DNA from: an uncultured Desulfobulbaceae bacterium
GTDB lineage: Bacteria; Desulfobacterota; Desulfobulbia; Desulfobulbales; Desulfocapsaceae
NCBI GenBank assembly: GCA_903891045.1
Contig: CAITDH010000006.1
Span: 1 to 33,617, forward strand
Length of the DNA stretch: 33,617 nt
Direction: 5' to 3'
Below the pieces are notes generated by a model. That model saw only the letters and a program-made list of their open reading frames with translations, did not search any database and was not told where the DNA came from. A program made the position numbers and the translations under genes. Shown piece by piece: positions 24,427-33,617 of the stretch. Positions within the stretch are counted from its first letter, which is position 1. Each line of letters starts with the position of its first letter.

Positions 24427-27400
24427 TTGAAAGACACAAACAAACCATTGAGCATGACCACTGCTGCCGGACCTGACCCCGTGAGTGCCACGCCCCAGAG
24501 CTCCGGGGGACAGCCCCTCACAAACCGCCGTGTTCTCTTCCTTCGTCTTGCCCTGGTGACGGCGGGCTATTTCGCGGCCTCGCACGCCGGCCAGTTGCTG
24601 GTCCTCGATCCCCTCCACGCCTCGCCGATATGGCCAGCGGCCGGAATCTCGCTGGCTTCCTTGCTGATATGGGGATCCAGACTGTGGCCCGGGGTGTGGC
24701 TCGGGGCCTTCCTCTTCAATTTTTTAGTGCATCCATCCGTTGCTGCCATTTTTCTGGCCGCAGCCGTGGCCAGCGGATCAACTCTGGCTGCCCTGCTGGG
24801 GGCGCGGCTGACCCGGCGGCTTTTCACTCCCGCCCTCCCCTTGGGAAAAGGGTCTGACATCTGGCGCTTTCTGCTTCTAGCCGGGCCGTTGCCCTGTCTC
24901 ATTTCTGCCTCCGTGGGCGTGGCTTCCTACTACCTTGTCGGCTGGATGAGCGCGGACGACATCGTCAGCCAGTGGCTCATGTGGTGGACGGGCGACAGTC
25001 TCGGCGTCGTGCTCTTTTCTCCGATGCTGCTCTCCCTCTGCTATGGGAACCAAAGGTTATGGCCCCGTTGCCGGGTGCGGATCGCCTTGCAGCTCTTCAT
25101 CACCGCCATGCTCTTAGCCGCAGGCCATTACGGCCTGGATCGCCTGGAGGAGATGCAGGCCCTGGCCGCAGCCACCAACAAGATGGATGCGGCCAATGAG
25201 CTTGGCTTCCACCACCTGTCGAACCCGACGCGCGGCCTGGCGTGCATCGAACGCTTCTTTGCCGCCAGCGAGGAGGTGACCAGGCAGGAATTTGCCACCT
25301 TCACCGCCAATATCATCCATCGTTCGACCATCCTGGCCGTGGACTGGGCGCCGCGTGTGGCGTCAAGCGAACGCCCGGCCTTCGAGGCCGCCAGGCAACA
25401 GGAGGAAGGGCACGACTATAACATCTTAGAAGTCAATTCCAGCGAGCAAACGGTCAGGGCCGGAGAACGCCCGGAGTACTTCCCCATCCTCTTCAGCGCC
25501 TCGCGGGCCTCTCTCCGGCCGGTGCCTGGCCTTGACCATGGCTTCCAGGAGGAGCGGCGGATAGCGATGGCCCAGGCTCGCGACACCGGCACCATGGTCG
25601 CCACCCGGATCTTGCCCCAGCCACGCACTAACCAGGACTCAATCATCATCTTCATGCCGGTGCATAACCAGGGCCTTGCTGCCGCGGGTGCCACGGTGGA
25701 GGAGCGGCGGATGGCCCTGCGCGGCTTCATTGTTGGCCTGTATGAGGTGAAGGCCCTCTTTGCCGACCTGACCCAGGCAGCAGAGACCAGAGGACTGTTC
25801 TTCCGGGTCACGGACATCAGCCCTGGCGAACCGGCACAGGTACTGATGAGCACCCTGCCGGCAGCGGTCACCCCCGCCTGGCATCAAGAGACAACCTTTG
25901 CCGGTCGAACCTGGCGACTGGACCTGCAGCCGAAGACTGTTGTCTGGCAGGACGGGGGTAGTCTCCAGTCACGTCTCTACCTCGGTTTTTCAATGCTGGC
26001 CGCCTTGCTGGTCGCCTTCGCCGCCCTGGGAGCCGCCAGCAGCAATGCGCGGGTCACGGCCAGTGAGATTTTCACCCATGCCGTCCTCGACAGCCTCAGC
26101 GCCCATGTGGCGGTCCTTGATGCCGAGGGCCGCATCCTGACCACCAACCGGGCCTGGCGGGACTTCGCCCAAACCAATGACTGCGATTGGAAATTGGTGA
26201 GCGAGGGGAGCAATTATCTTGCGGTCTGCGACCAGGCGGCGCTGCAGGGGGATAAAGATGCAGCCAGTGTCGCCCAGGGAATCCGGGATATCCTGGACGG
26301 TCAGCAAGGCACCTGGTTTCATGAGTACCCCTGTCATTCCCCCAGCGAGCAACGCTGGTTCTACTGCACCCTCTCCCGGTTTGCCATCAACGATACCTGC
26401 CATGTGGTGCTGGCCCATGCCAACATCACTCCCATGCGCCAGGCGCAAACCGCCCTCCAGGAGAGCCAGGACCGCTACCGTCGGCTGGTCGAAAATCTGG
26501 GCAGCGAGTATTTCTTCTATCAGCACGATACGAGCGGCCGCATGCAGTACGCCAGCCCCTCAGTCCAGGAGATCCTGGGCTACCCCGCGGAGGCATTCCG
26601 GGGCCATTACTTGGAATACACCCTGGACAGTGAAGAGAATCAGGCCGTGGCAGCCAATACTGACCTTGTGCTACGAGGGCGCCAGAGCACCTACACGGTG
26701 CTGGCCCGCTGCCAGGACGGTAGTGGCCGATGGCTGGAGGTGACCGAATTCCCGGTCCGAGACACCGCGGGGCAGGTGATCGGAGTGGAGGGTATCGCCC
26801 ATGACATCCATCAGCGGAGGCTGGATGAGGTCGCCCTGCGTCAGTTCACCGAAGAGCTGGAGACCAAGGTCGAGGAGCGGGCAGGCGCCTTGAAGACGGC
26901 CAATGACCTGATCGCCCGCCAGGAAGAGGAAGTGCGCGCCACCCTCGACAATCTGCTGGACTGCGTCATCACCATCAACGACCAGGGGATCGTCGAGTCC
27001 GCCAACAAGGCCGTGCAGAAGGTGCTGGGCTACACCCCGGAAGAACTCATTGGTTATAACGTCTCCAAAATCCCCGCCGAGCCCTACGGCAGCCACCATG
27101 ACGAGTACATCGCCCGCTACCTGCGCAGCGGTGATCCGCACATCATCGGCATCGGCCGCGAGGTGGAAGGGCGGCACAGGGACGGACGACTGATCCCCCT
27201 GGAACTGTCGGTCAGTGAGTTCCAAAGCCACGGCCAGCGATTCTTCACCGGTGTTCTGCGCGATATCAGCGAGCGGAAACGGCTCATAGCCGATCTGACC
27301 GAGGCCCGAAAGTTAGCCGAACAGGCGAACCGTGCCAAGTCGATCTTCCTGGCCACCATGAGCCACGAGATCCGCACCCCTATGAACGGCGTCATCGGCA

Positions 27401-29283
27401 TGGTGGAGGTGCTGGAGCAGAGTACCCTGAGCACCTCCCAGGTCGATATGGTGCATACCATCCGGGACTCGGCCATCAACCTGCTGGGGCTCATCGACGA
27501 TATCCTCGACTTTTCCAAGGCCGAGGCCGGCTACCTGGAAATGGAGCAGGTACCGGTCGCCCTGGTGGAGCTGATCGAGGATCTCTGCCAGTCGCTGGTA
27601 CCGATGATGGTCGCCAAGGGGATTCACTTTGATCTGTTTATCGCCCCGGCCGTCCCGGAGCTGGTCATCGGTGATGCCTTGCGGCTACGGCAAGTTTTCT
27701 ATAACCTGCTGGGCAACGCCATCAAGTTTTCCGATCCCGCTCAGACCCATCAGCCGGGACGAATATCACTGCGGGTGGAGGTGGCGCAAGCCAGACCACT
27801 GCAGTTGCTCTTCCGGGTCAGCGATAACGGCATCGGCATGACGCCGGAGACCGTGGCCCAGCTCTTCACACCCTTCTCCCAGGGTGAGATGTCAACCACC
27901 CGCCGCTTTGGCGGCACCGGGCTGGGACTCACCATCTGCCATCGCATAATGACCATTATGGGGGGGGACATTGTAGTGGAAAGCCGACCGAACAAGGGCA
28001 CAACCTTCTCCGTCACCCTGCCATTGACAGCCCCAGAAGAGCAGCCGCACCACTCATGGCCCGATCTTACCGGGGTTGATTGCCTGCTGGCGGACAGCCC
28101 CGATCTCGACAGGGCCGGTCTTTCCGTCTATCTTGAATATGCTGGGGCCCGGGTTGTCGCTACGGCAACTGTGTCTGCGGATTCCCCCCTGGTGGTGATC
28201 CTGGATGGCGGCAATGGGATGATTCCCAAGGAGACGCTGCTTGCCCCTTTTGTTGCCCTGCCGAATATTCGGGCCGTGCTGCTGCTTACCCGGGGAAGAC
28301 GGCGGCGGGCCCGGCAGGAAATCAACGGGATGGTCACCCTGGACGGTGTTGCCATGCGACGGCAGAGCTTTGTGAATGCGGTGGCGCTGGCAGCCGGCCG
28401 GACCGTTGCCGAGCCTCTTCCCCAGAAACAGGCCAAGGAGATGACTCTCGGCCAAGGGGCCACGTTGCCCAGCATCGCCGAGGCCATGGCACAAGGTCGG
28501 CTCATCCTGGTGGCCGAAGACGACGAGATCAATCAGAAGGTCATTCTCCAGCAGCTCGCCCTACTCGGCCAGAGGGCGGAAGTGGCGGACAATGGGGCGG
28601 AAGCTCTGTACATGTGGCGAGAGGGGGATTACGCTCTCCTGCTCACCGACCTGCATATGCCGGAGATGGACGGCTATACGCTGGCGAAAACCATCCGCCG
28701 GGAAGAGAACGGCGGCCGACGGATGCCCATTCTGGCATTGACGGCCAATGCCTCGCAGGGTGAGGTGCATCACTCCATCGCCGCCGGAATGGATGAGTAC
28801 TTGACCAAACCAATTCGTCTCCAGACCCTGCAGGCAGCCCTCAGTAAGTGGCTTCCCCCGACCCAGGAACCGTCTTTACCAGCGCCGCAGCCCGAGCCCT
28901 CAAGTGACAACAGCGAAACGATAGCAGTTGTCATGGATGTTACCGTATTGCAGGGGCTGGTGGGGGATGACCATGATACCGTGCGCGAATTCCTTGCCGA
29001 CTACCTGGCCGCGGCCCAGCGTCTGGGCGCAGAACTCAGCACAGCCGCCGCTATTGGTGACGGTGAACAGGTCCAGGCCATCGCCCACAAGCTGAAGTCC
29101 TCGTCGCGAACCGTCGGGGCAGGAACCTTGGCCGATCTGTGTGCCTCCCTGGAAAAGGCTGGTCAAGCCAGGGATCGGGATAGAATCCACCAGGTTATGA
29201 CAGACTTTACGGCCATGCTCGAGGCAGTGAAAACAGCATGCCGCACCTGGCTGACAAAACACGAAAAGGGAAAACGCCCATGA
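24427..29283 (+). CDS. Hybrid sensor histidine kinase: MASE1-CHASE-PAS-PAS-PAS-HisKA-HATPase-REC-REC-HPt
   Basis: This 1618-residue phosphorelay protein starts at a TTG preceded by GAGG at good spacing. The next ATG, at 24454, has no Shine-Dalgarno. Residues about 34-205 form a multi-span MASE1 sensor with the phrase ASPIWPAAGISLASL. A periplasmic CHASE domain (about 225-500) contains VDWAPRV and ERPEYFPILFSAS, and is closed by a helix at about 518-540. Three PAS domains follow (near 551, 678 and 834). The kinase has MSHEIRTPMNGV (His980), NLLGNAIKFSD, DNGIGM and GTGLGL. A degenerate receiver (about 1215-1320) keeps only LLADS and ILDGG. A canonical receiver (from 1358, LVAEDDE, Asp1408 in LTDLHMPEMDG, Lys in LTKPI) and an HPt domain with AHKLKSSSRTVGA (His1554) complete the relay. 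The stop overlaps the start of the EAL-type regulator, the probable output partner. Confidence 0.93.
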   Translation: MKDTNKPLSMTTAAGPDPVSATPQSSGGQPLTNRRVLFLRLALVTAGYFAASHAGQLLVLDPLHASPIWPAAGISLASLLIWGSRLWPGVWLGAFLFNFLVHPSVAAIFLAAAVASGSTLAALLGARLTRRLFTPALPLGKGSDIWRFLLLAGPLPCLISASVGVASYYLVGWMSADDIVSQWLMWWTGDSLGVVLFSPMLLSLCYGNQRLWPRCRVRIALQLFITAMLLAAGHYGLDRLEEMQALAAATNKMDAANELGFHHLSNPTRGLACIERFFAASEEVTRQEFATFTANIIHRSTILAVDWAPRVASSERPAFEAARQQEEGHDYNILEVNSSEQTVRAGERPEYFPILFSASRASLRPVPGLDHGFQEERRIAMAQARDTGTMVATRILPQPRTNQDSIIIFMPVHNQGLAAAGATVEERRMALRGFIVGLYEVKALFADLTQAAETRGLFFRVTDISPGEPAQVLMSTLPAAVTPAWHQETTFAGRTWRLDLQPKTVVWQDGGSLQSRLYLGFSMLAALLVAFAALGAASSNARVTASEIFTHAVLDSLSAHVAVLDAEGRILTTNRAWRDFAQTNDCDWKLVSEGSNYLAVCDQAALQGDKDAASVAQGIRDILDGQQGTWFHEYPCHSPSEQRWFYCTLSRFAINDTCHVVLAHANITPMRQAQTALQESQDRYRRLVENLGSEYFFYQHDTSGRMQYASPSVQEILGYPAEAFRGHYLEYTLDSEENQAVAANTDLVLRGRQSTYTVLARCQDGSGRWLEVTEFPVRDTAGQVIGVEGIAHDIHQRRLDEVALRQFTEELETKVEERAGALKTANDLIARQEEEVRATLDNLLDCVITINDQGIVESANKAVQKVLGYTPEELIGYNVSKIPAEPYGSHHDEYIARYLRSGDPHIIGIGREVEGRHRDGRLIPLELSVSEFQSHGQRFFTGVLRDISERKRLIADLTEARKLAEQANRAKSIFLATMSHEIRTPMNGVIGMVEVLEQSTLSTSQVDMVHTIRDSAINLLGLIDDILDFSKAEAGYLEMEQVPVALVELIEDLCQSLVPMMVAKGIHFDLFIAPAVPELVIGDALRLRQVFYNLLGNAIKFSDPAQTHQPGRISLRVEVAQARPLQLLFRVSDNGIGMTPETVAQLFTPFSQGEMSTTRRFGGTGLGLTICHRIMTIMGGDIVVESRPNKGTTFSVTLPLTAPEEQPHHSWPDLTGVDCLLADSPDLDRAGLSVYLEYAGARVVATATVSADSPLVVILDGGNGMIPKETLLAPFVALPNIRAVLLLTRGRRRRARQEINGMVTLDGVAMRRQSFVNAVALAAGRTVAEPLPQKQAKEMTLGQGATLPSIAEAMAQGRLILVAEDDEINQKVILQQLALLGQRAEVADNGAEALYMWREGDYALLLTDLHMPEMDGYTLAKTIRREENGGRRMPILALTANASQGEVHHSIAAGMDEYLTKPIRLQTLQAALSKWLPPTQEPSLPAPQPEPSSDNSETIAVVMDVTVLQGLVGDDHDTVREFLADYLAAAQRLGAELSTAAAIGDGEQVQAIAHKLKSSSRTVGAGTLADLCASLEKAGQARDRDRIHQVMTDFTAMLEAVKTACRTWLTKHEKGKRP

Positions 29284-30473
29284 AGATCCTGATTATTGAT
29301 GACGAACCCTTTGTCCTCAAGGTGCTGCACCGTCAACTCTCCAGTCTCACCGACGCGGAGGTGGTGCCCTGTGACAGCGCCCGCGCTGCCCTGGCCGAGC
29401 TGGCAGCCGATGCCGCCCAAATTTTTCTGATCTTCTGCGATCTGCAGATGCCGGAAATGGACGGCATCGAATTCGTGCGTCAGCTGGTGGCCATCCGCTA
29501 TGACAAAGGGCTGGTTCTGATCAGCGGTGAGGACAACCGGACCCTGCAGACTGCCGAAAGACTGGCCCTGGCCCATAAGCTGCAATTCCTTGGCGCGATC
29601 CAAAAACCGGCAGCGCGGGAACAACTGCAACAGATGCTGGAGCGTGCCGCGAGCATCTGCGCCCCGGCGCCACCCCGCGCTGCCCACAAAAAGTATGGGA
29701 CCGAGGATCTCCGGCAGGCGATTGCCGCCGGCCATCTGGAGAACTATTATCAACCCAAGGTGGAGCTCGCCACCGGCCACGTCGTAGGCGTCGAGACCCT
29801 GGTGCGCTGGCGCCATCCCGACGACGGGCTGATCTTTCCCGATCAATTCATCTCCCTGGCCGAAGAGCACGGTCTGATCGATGATCTGTCCAGAGTCGTG
29901 CTCACCGCCGCCCTGACTCAGACCCGCCACTGGCTGGATGCCGGCCTTGATCTGAAGGTGGCGGTGAATGCCTCCATGGACAACTTCAACGACGTCGAAT
30001 TTCCTGATTTTATCGCCCGCACGGCAGAGAAGGTAGGGGTGCCCTTAACCAACCTCATCCTCGAGATCACCGAAAGCCGCTTGATGAAAGATCCTCTTTC
30101 CGCCCTCGACATCATCATCCGCCTGCGCCTCAAGCGGATCAAACTCTCTATCGACGATTTCGGCACCGGTCATTCCTCCCTGACCCAACTGCACGACCTG
30201 CCTTTTGATGAGCTCAAGGTGGATCGCAGCTTTGTGCACGGCGCTTGGCAGAATGACGCCATCAGGGCCATCTTTGAGGCCAGTCTCGGCATGGCACGGC
30301 AACTGGGAATGAAGACTGTCGCGGAGGGACCGGAAGATCGGGAGGATTGGGATTTCTTGAAGAAGTCTGGATGCGATCTGGCGCAGGGCTACTTCATCGC
30401 CAAACCGATGCCCGGCTCAGAGATGCTAGGGTGGATCTCGGCATGGGAAGCCCGCCGGCAAGAACTTGTATGA
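29280..30473 (+). CDS. Response regulator with EAL domain (c-di-GMP phosphodiesterase)
   Basis: The start is ATG 29280 (MKILIIDDEPFVLKV), whose ATGA overlaps the kinase stop codon. The ORF-track start at 29238 would add 14 residues translated within the kinase gene. The 397-residue product has an N-terminal receiver with acidic pocket IDDE and phosphoacceptor Asp54 (CDLQMPEMDG). An EAL domain runs from about residue 145 to the end. The signature reads ETL in VVGVETLVRWRHP. Other catalytic/metal residues are present: NASMDN, LEITESRL, LSIDDFGTGHSSL, ELKVDRSFV and VAEGPEDRE. It should hydrolyse c-di-GMP to pGpG when signalled by the preceding kinase. No GGDEF domain is attached. Confidence 0.93.
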   Translation: MKILIIDDEPFVLKVLHRQLSSLTDAEVVPCDSARAALAELAADAAQIFLIFCDLQMPEMDGIEFVRQLVAIRYDKGLVLISGEDNRTLQTAERLALAHKLQFLGAIQKPAAREQLQQMLERAASICAPAPPRAAHKKYGTEDLRQAIAAGHLENYYQPKVELATGHVVGVETLVRWRHPDDGLIFPDQFISLAEEHGLIDDLSRVVLTAALTQTRHWLDAGLDLKVAVNASMDNFNDVEFPDFIARTAEKVGVPLTNLILEITESRLMKDPLSALDIIIRLRLKRIKLSIDDFGTGHSSLTQLHDLPFDELKVDRSFVHGAWQNDAIRAIFEASLGMARQLGMKTVAEGPEDREDWDFLKKSGCDLAQGYFIAKPMPGSEMLGWISAWEARRQELV

Positions 30474-30518
30474 CCAATAAGTTGAAAGCGGTGAGACTGG
30501 ATACGCTCAAGGCTCCGA

Positions 30519-31358
30519 TTACTTCTGCCCCGAAAGCTCACTGAAATCACACTGGGAGGGAAAGCTGTGCGCTGCATCGGGAAACGAACCCTGACGCACC
30601 TCCTCGGCATAGCGGGCCACATTTTCTTTGATCAGAGGAGAGAGACTGGTGTAGGTCTTGACAAAACTGGGGATAAATTTTTCAAACATCCCCAGAAGGT
30701 CATGGGTGACCAGCACCTGGCCATCACAATGGACACCGGCGCCGATGCCGATTGTGGGAATGGAAAGGGTTTCCGTTATAATCCTGGCCAGTTGATCAGG
30801 GATACACTCCAGTACCAGACCAAAGACCCCGGCATCCTGCAGACCCTTGGCCGCCTCGACCATCTTCCGGGCCGACTCCAGATCCCGACCCTGCACCTTG
30901 TAGCCGCCAAGCTGGGTGGCTGTTTGCGGCGTCAGTCCGATATGGCCCATCACCGAGATCCCGGCCGCGACCATGGCGGCCACCGTCGCGCATACCTCCA
31001 GCCCCCCTTCCAGTTTCACCGCATCACACCCCGCCTCTTTCAAAAACCGGCCGCCATTGATAATGGCATCGCGCGAACTGCTCTGGTACGAGCCAAAGGG
31101 CATGTCGCCAATGACAAAGGCGCCGGGCGCCCCCCGCCTGACCGCGGCCGCATGATGGATCATCTCATCCATGGTCACCGGCACCGTCGAATCATATCCA
31201 AGCACCACCATGCCGAGCGAGTCCCCCACCAGCAGGGCATCCACCCCGCAACCGGCAAGCAGGGCGGCCATGGAGGCATCGTAAGCGGTCAGCATGGCGA
31301 TCTTCTCGCCGGCGGCCTTCAGGGCAATAAAATCAGCAACGGTCTTTCTTTTGGCCAT
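30519..31358 (-). CDS. panB: 3-methyl-2-oxobutanoate hydroxymethyltransferase PanB
   Basis: The 279-residue product makes ketopantoate from 2-oxoisovalerate and 5,10-methylenetetrahydrofolate, the first committed step of pantothenate and coenzyme A synthesis. Family blocks are clear: KIAMLTAYDASMAALL, DALLVGDSLGMVVLGYDST (metal-binding aspartate), VIGDMPFGSYQ, AVKLEGG, MGHIGLTPQ and IGIGAGVHCDGQVLVTHDLLG in two parts. Length is typical for this cytoplasmic decameric enzyme. It begins 3 bp after the ruvB stop codon. panC and panD are not in the window, so its place behind ruvB is an operon oddity rather than a pathway cluster. It converges with the EAL gene over a 45-bp gap without an obvious terminator. 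Confidence 0.96.
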   Translation of the reverse strand: MAKRKTVADFIALKAAGEKIAMLTAYDASMAALLAGCGVDALLVGDSLGMVVLGYDSTVPVTMDEMIHHAAAVRRGAPGAFVIGDMPFGSYQSSSRDAIINGGRFLKEAGCDAVKLEGGLEVCATVAAMVAAGISVMGHIGLTPQTATQLGGYKVQGRDLESARKMVEAAKGLQDAGVFGLVLECIPDQLARIITETLSIPTIGIGAGVHCDGQVLVTHDLLGMFEKFIPSFVKTYTSLSPLIKENVARYAEEVRQGSFPDAAHSFPSQCDFSELSGQK

Positions 31359-31361
31359 GGA

Positions 31362-32423
31362 TTATTCTCCAATATCAAAGAGTGAAGGCTGACAGATGTT
31401 CTGCTTTGGAATTTTCCGCTTAAAATGCTGGTAGGCCTTGATCGTGGCGACCCGTCCCCGTGAAGTCCTGGCCAGGAATCCGGACTGGATCAGGAAGGGT
31501 TCATACACATCTTCCAGGGTGCTTTTCTCTTCGCACACGACGATAGCCAGGGTCTCCAGACCAATAGGGCCGCCCTGAAAGGTATCGATGATGGTCAGGA
31601 TAATCCGCCGATCCATCTCATCAAGGCCAAAGGGATCGACGTTCAGCAGATTCAGGGCCGCGTCCGCAACCCCGGCATCAATGACCGGGTGATTGCCGAC
31701 CTCGGCAAAATCACGCACCCGGCGCAGCAACCGATTGGCGATCCTGGGGGTGCCGCGGGAGCGGCGTCCAAGCTCAAGGGCCCCACTGGCATCAATCCGC
31801 ATCCCGAGAATCAGGGCCGACCGCTGAACAATAACGACCAGTTCCTCTGGGGCATACAATTCCAGACGGAGAATCACCCCGAAACGATCACGTAGCGGCG
31901 GGGTGAGCAGACCGGTGCGGGTGGTGGCCCCCACCAGGGTAAAACGGGGCAGATCCATGCGCACCGACCGGGCGCCAGGGCCTTGGCCAATAATCAGATC
32001 AAGCTGAAAATCCTCCATGGCCGGATAGAGAATCTCTTCCACCGCATGATTCAAACGGTGGATTTCATCGATAAAGAGGACATCCCCTTCCTGCAGGCTG
32101 GTGAGGATGGCGGCCAGGTCCCCCTGCCGCTCAATGACCGGGCCGGAGGTGACTTTGATCCCGGCATCCATCTCATTGGCAATGATATGAGAGAGGGTGG
32201 TTTTACCCAAGCCGGGAAAGCCGTGAAACAGGACATGGTCAAGGGGTTCGCCGCGCCCTTTGGCGGCGCGGATGAAGATATCCAGGCTCTTGCGCAGGGG
32301 CTCCTGCCCTATATAATCCACCAGCCTTTTGGGCCGCAAATCATACTCATACAAAGGCTCACGACTGACAGCCTTCGGGTTGACCAGCCGCTCTTCTACG
32401 CCTATTTCTTCCTCGATATTCAT
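31362..32423 (-). CDS. ruvB: Holliday junction branch migration ATPase RuvB
   Basis: The 353-residue AAA+ motor drives branch migration with RuvA. The N-terminal segment [20 protein letters not shown] is followed by Walker [16 protein letters not shown], Walker [11 protein letters not shown] and sensor 1 in [20 protein letters not shown], which also carries the arginine-finger region. The C-terminal winged helix shows [10 protein letters not shown] and [13 protein letters not shown]. Length is slightly longer than E. coli RuvB because of an acidic N-terminal extension. The start codon overlaps the ruvA stop by four bases (ATGA). Confidence 0.97.
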   Translation of the reverse strand: MNIEEEIGVEERLVNPKAVSREPLYEYDLRPKRLVDYIGQEPLRKSLDIFIRAAKGRGEPLDHVLFHGFPGLGKTTLSHIIANEMDAGIKVTSGPVIERQGDLAAILTSLQEGDVLFIDEIHRLNHAVEEILYPAMEDFQLDLIIGQGPGARSVRMDLPRFTLVGATTRTGLLTPPLRDRFGVILRLELYAPEELVVIVQRSALILGMRIDASGALELGRRSRGTPRIANRLLRRVRDFAEVGNHPVIDAGVADAALNLLNVDPFGLDEMDRRIILTIIDTFQGGPIGLETLAIVVCEEKSTLEDVYEPFLIQSGFLARTSRGRVATIKAYQHFKRKIPKQNICQPSLFDIGE

Positions 32424-33052
32424 GCCAGTGTCCGCAAGGTTTCCCGAATAAGTTCTTCAACCGGCATACCGGCAAAAGGGGCATCCCCCACCCGCTTCTT
32501 GACCGCAGTCAGGGCCTGTCTGGCCACCGGGTCAGGGTAGCCAAGATTGACCAGCACCGACAGGGTATCGGCAACTGCGCCACCTGGGGCCAAAGACGAA
32601 ACTGTTGTTTTCCCTGTTGCCACCTCACGCCCATCATTAGCGCCCTGGAGATGCCCCACCTTATCCTTCAACTCCACACAGAGCCGCTCGGCCGTCCGCT
32701 TCCCCACCCCCTGCAAGGTGGTGAGACGACTGATATCTTCACGAACGATAGCCTGACACAACTCATTCACCCGCATCCCGGACAGGATGGCAAGGCCGAG
32801 TTTGGGGCCAATACCGGAGACCGTCTTGAGGACAAGAAACAACTCTTTTTCGTCTGCCTCCAAAAAACCGTAGAGGACAATGGCGTCCTCCCGGACATGG
32901 GTATGGATATGGAGAAAGACCTGACTGTTTTTTTCAGGCAGACGGGCCACCCCGTCCGTGGAGAGAAAGACCTCATAGCCCACCCCGCTCACATCAATCA
33001 CGGCCCGGTCCGGGCCTGTCATCAACACATTTCCTGTCAGGGTAGCAATCAT
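32420..33052 (-). CDS. ruvA: Holliday junction DNA helicase subunit RuvA
   Basis: The 210-residue product binds Holliday junctions as a tetramer and recruits RuvB. The N-terminal OB fold starts [26 protein letters not shown], with [18 protein letters not shown]. Two helix-hairpin-helix motifs follow ([16 protein letters not shown] and [19 protein letters not shown]). A flexible glycine/threonine-rich linker (about 140-165) leads to the C-terminal RuvB-binding domain ending [15 protein letters not shown]. The linker includes [13 protein letters not shown], only faintly like the dispersed repeat; RuvA linkers are variable anyway. The gene lies 54 bp after ruvC. Confidence 0.96.
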   Translation of the reverse strand: MIATLTGNVLMTGPDRAVIDVSGVGYEVFLSTDGVARLPEKNSQVFLHIHTHVREDAIVLYGFLEADEKELFLVLKTVSGIGPKLGLAILSGMRVNELCQAIVREDISRLTTLQGVGKRTAERLCVELKDKVGHLQGANDGREVATGKTTVSSLAPGGAVADTLSVLVNLGYPDPVARQALTAVKKRVGDAPFAGMPVEELIRETLRTLA

Positions 33053-33106
33053 GGTTTTTACAGGGAAGAAAAAGAATTAAAAAGAAAAGAAAGAAGAGAA
33101 CCAGTT

Positions 33107-33574
33107 TTACAGATGATGGGCATGGCAGATGGCAACCGCCAGGGCGTCTGCGGCATCGGAGCTGGGCAAAGCTGAAAGGCCCAGCAGCACCCGGACCATA
33201 TGCTGCACCTGTCCTTTTTCGGCCTGACCATACCCCACCACCGACCGTTTCACTTTTTTGGCGCTGTAGTCATGGACACCCAGGCCATTCTGCATGGCCG
33301 CAACCACCGCCGCCCCCCTGGCCTGGCCAAGCTTCAGGGCGGAACTGGCATTGCTGGCCATGAACACATCTTCCACCGCCGCGACCTCAGGCATGTGGAG
33401 CTGGATCACCTCATTGACCCCATCAAAGATCTCATTGAGACGATGGGCAAAGGGAAATTGCTGGGTCGTCTTCACCACCCCGCAGGCGACAAAACGGATC
33501 CTGCCGGCAACAACCTCGATAACGCCATACCCGGTAATCCGGGAACCAGGATCAATACCGAGGATACGGGTCAT
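33107..33574 (-). CDS. ruvC: Holliday junction resolvase RuvC
   Basis: The endonuclease cuts Holliday junctions symmetrically after RuvAB migration. From ATG 33574 it has 155 residues starting MTRILGIDPGSRITGYGVIE. The four acidic catalytic residues are visible: Asp in GIDPG, Glu in AVEDVFMA, and the two aspartates of SSDAADALAVAICH. YSAKKVKRSVVGYGQAEKGQV is the conserved DNA-binding region in two parts. The ORF track starts nine codons upstream (33601); that ATG is possible, but the family usually begins right before the first catalytic block. Only 16 bases of the window lie upstream of that ORF. Confidence 0.95.
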   Translation of the reverse strand: MTRILGIDPGSRITGYGVIEVVAGRIRFVACGVVKTTQQFPFAHRLNEIFDGVNEVIQLHMPEVAAVEDVFMASNASSALKLGQARGAAVVAAMQNGLGVHDYSAKKVKRSVVGYGQAEKGQVQHMVRVLLGLSALPSSDAADALAVAICHAHHL

Positions 33575-33617
33575 AAAAAAAGGCTGAAGACTTTCATCCA
33601 ATTACTGCATCCACCGG

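Noticed and set aside
25990-26526. Minus-strand ORFs opposite the large hybrid kinase (for example 178 and 186 residues)
   Set aside because: They are shadows of the kinase reading frame, with no domain content or upstream signals.
32580-32660. RuvA linker ([13 protein letters not shown]...) as another copy of the dispersed repeat
   Set aside because: There is a brief match around CAGGGCGCTAATG, but alignment needs gaps and RuvA linkers are naturally variable and of similar composition.
1-33617. CRISPR array, tRNA, rRNA, transposase or prophage genes
   Set aside because: No regularly spaced repeats of CRISPR type, no cloverleaf or rRNA-like stretch, and no transposase, integrase or phage motif was seen on either strand.

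Overview
The window reads as chromosomal DNA of a Gram-negative, probably anaerobic, sulfur-cycling deltaproteobacterium (Desulfobacterota; a Desulfobulbales-like organism is my best guess). The grounds are the style of the division/cell-wall (dcw) cluster, a CoA-disulfide/persulfide reductase fused to rhodanese, and large multi-domain signalling proteins. The taxonomic call is inference, not a search result. I found no tRNA, rRNA, insertion sequence or CRISPR array.

Layout. (1) 1-4476, minus strand: a partial HEAT-repeat protein cut by the window edge, an FAD-dependent CoA-disulfide reductase-like enzyme with a C-terminal rhodanese, and a membrane histidine kinase. (2) 4496-23180, minus strand: a long collinear dcw cluster in transcription order mraZ, rsmH, ftsL, ftsI, murE-murF (one fused gene), mraY, murD, murG, murC, murB, ftsQ, ftsA, ftsZ, then a radical SAM gene. 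It is driven by a good sigma70-type promoter followed by a 10-bp-phased array of MraZ-box-like sites. Several junctions are TGATG stop/start overlaps. (3) 23281-24426: an AT-rich stretch with a bacteriohemerythrin, a leader hairpin and an unrecognised ORF remnant. (4) 24427-30473, plus strand: a 1618-residue hybrid sensor kinase (MASE1, CHASE, PAS x3, kinase, degenerate receiver, receiver, HPt) translationally coupled to a REC-EAL c-di-GMP phosphodiesterase. (5) 30519-33574, minus strand: ruvC, ruvA, ruvB and panB in a tight operon.

Two features stand out. First, a short GC-rich repeat with core GAGCGGTGACGGCCAGGGA and CCTAATGCCGCGGGAGCC sits in frame inside several unrelated essential or signalling genes: the histidine kinase (two tandem 51-bp units), ftsQ and murE, with probable degenerate copies in murE again and in ftsI. 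In the kinase it is read in a different frame from that used in ftsQ and murE, so the relatedness is at DNA level. It behaves like a protein-tolerated mobile micro-element, analogous to the Rickettsia palindromic elements but unrelated in sequence as far as I can judge.

Second, the septal peptidoglycan synthase pair is altered. ftsW is missing from its usual place (murD and murG overlap directly). The FtsI-like protein keeps its pedestal, a transpeptidase-like fold outline and a PASTA domain, but lacks all three penicillin-binding catalytic motifs (SxxK, SxN, KTG). The rest of the precursor pathway (MurE, F, D, G, C, B and MraY) and FtsQ, L, A and Z look intact.
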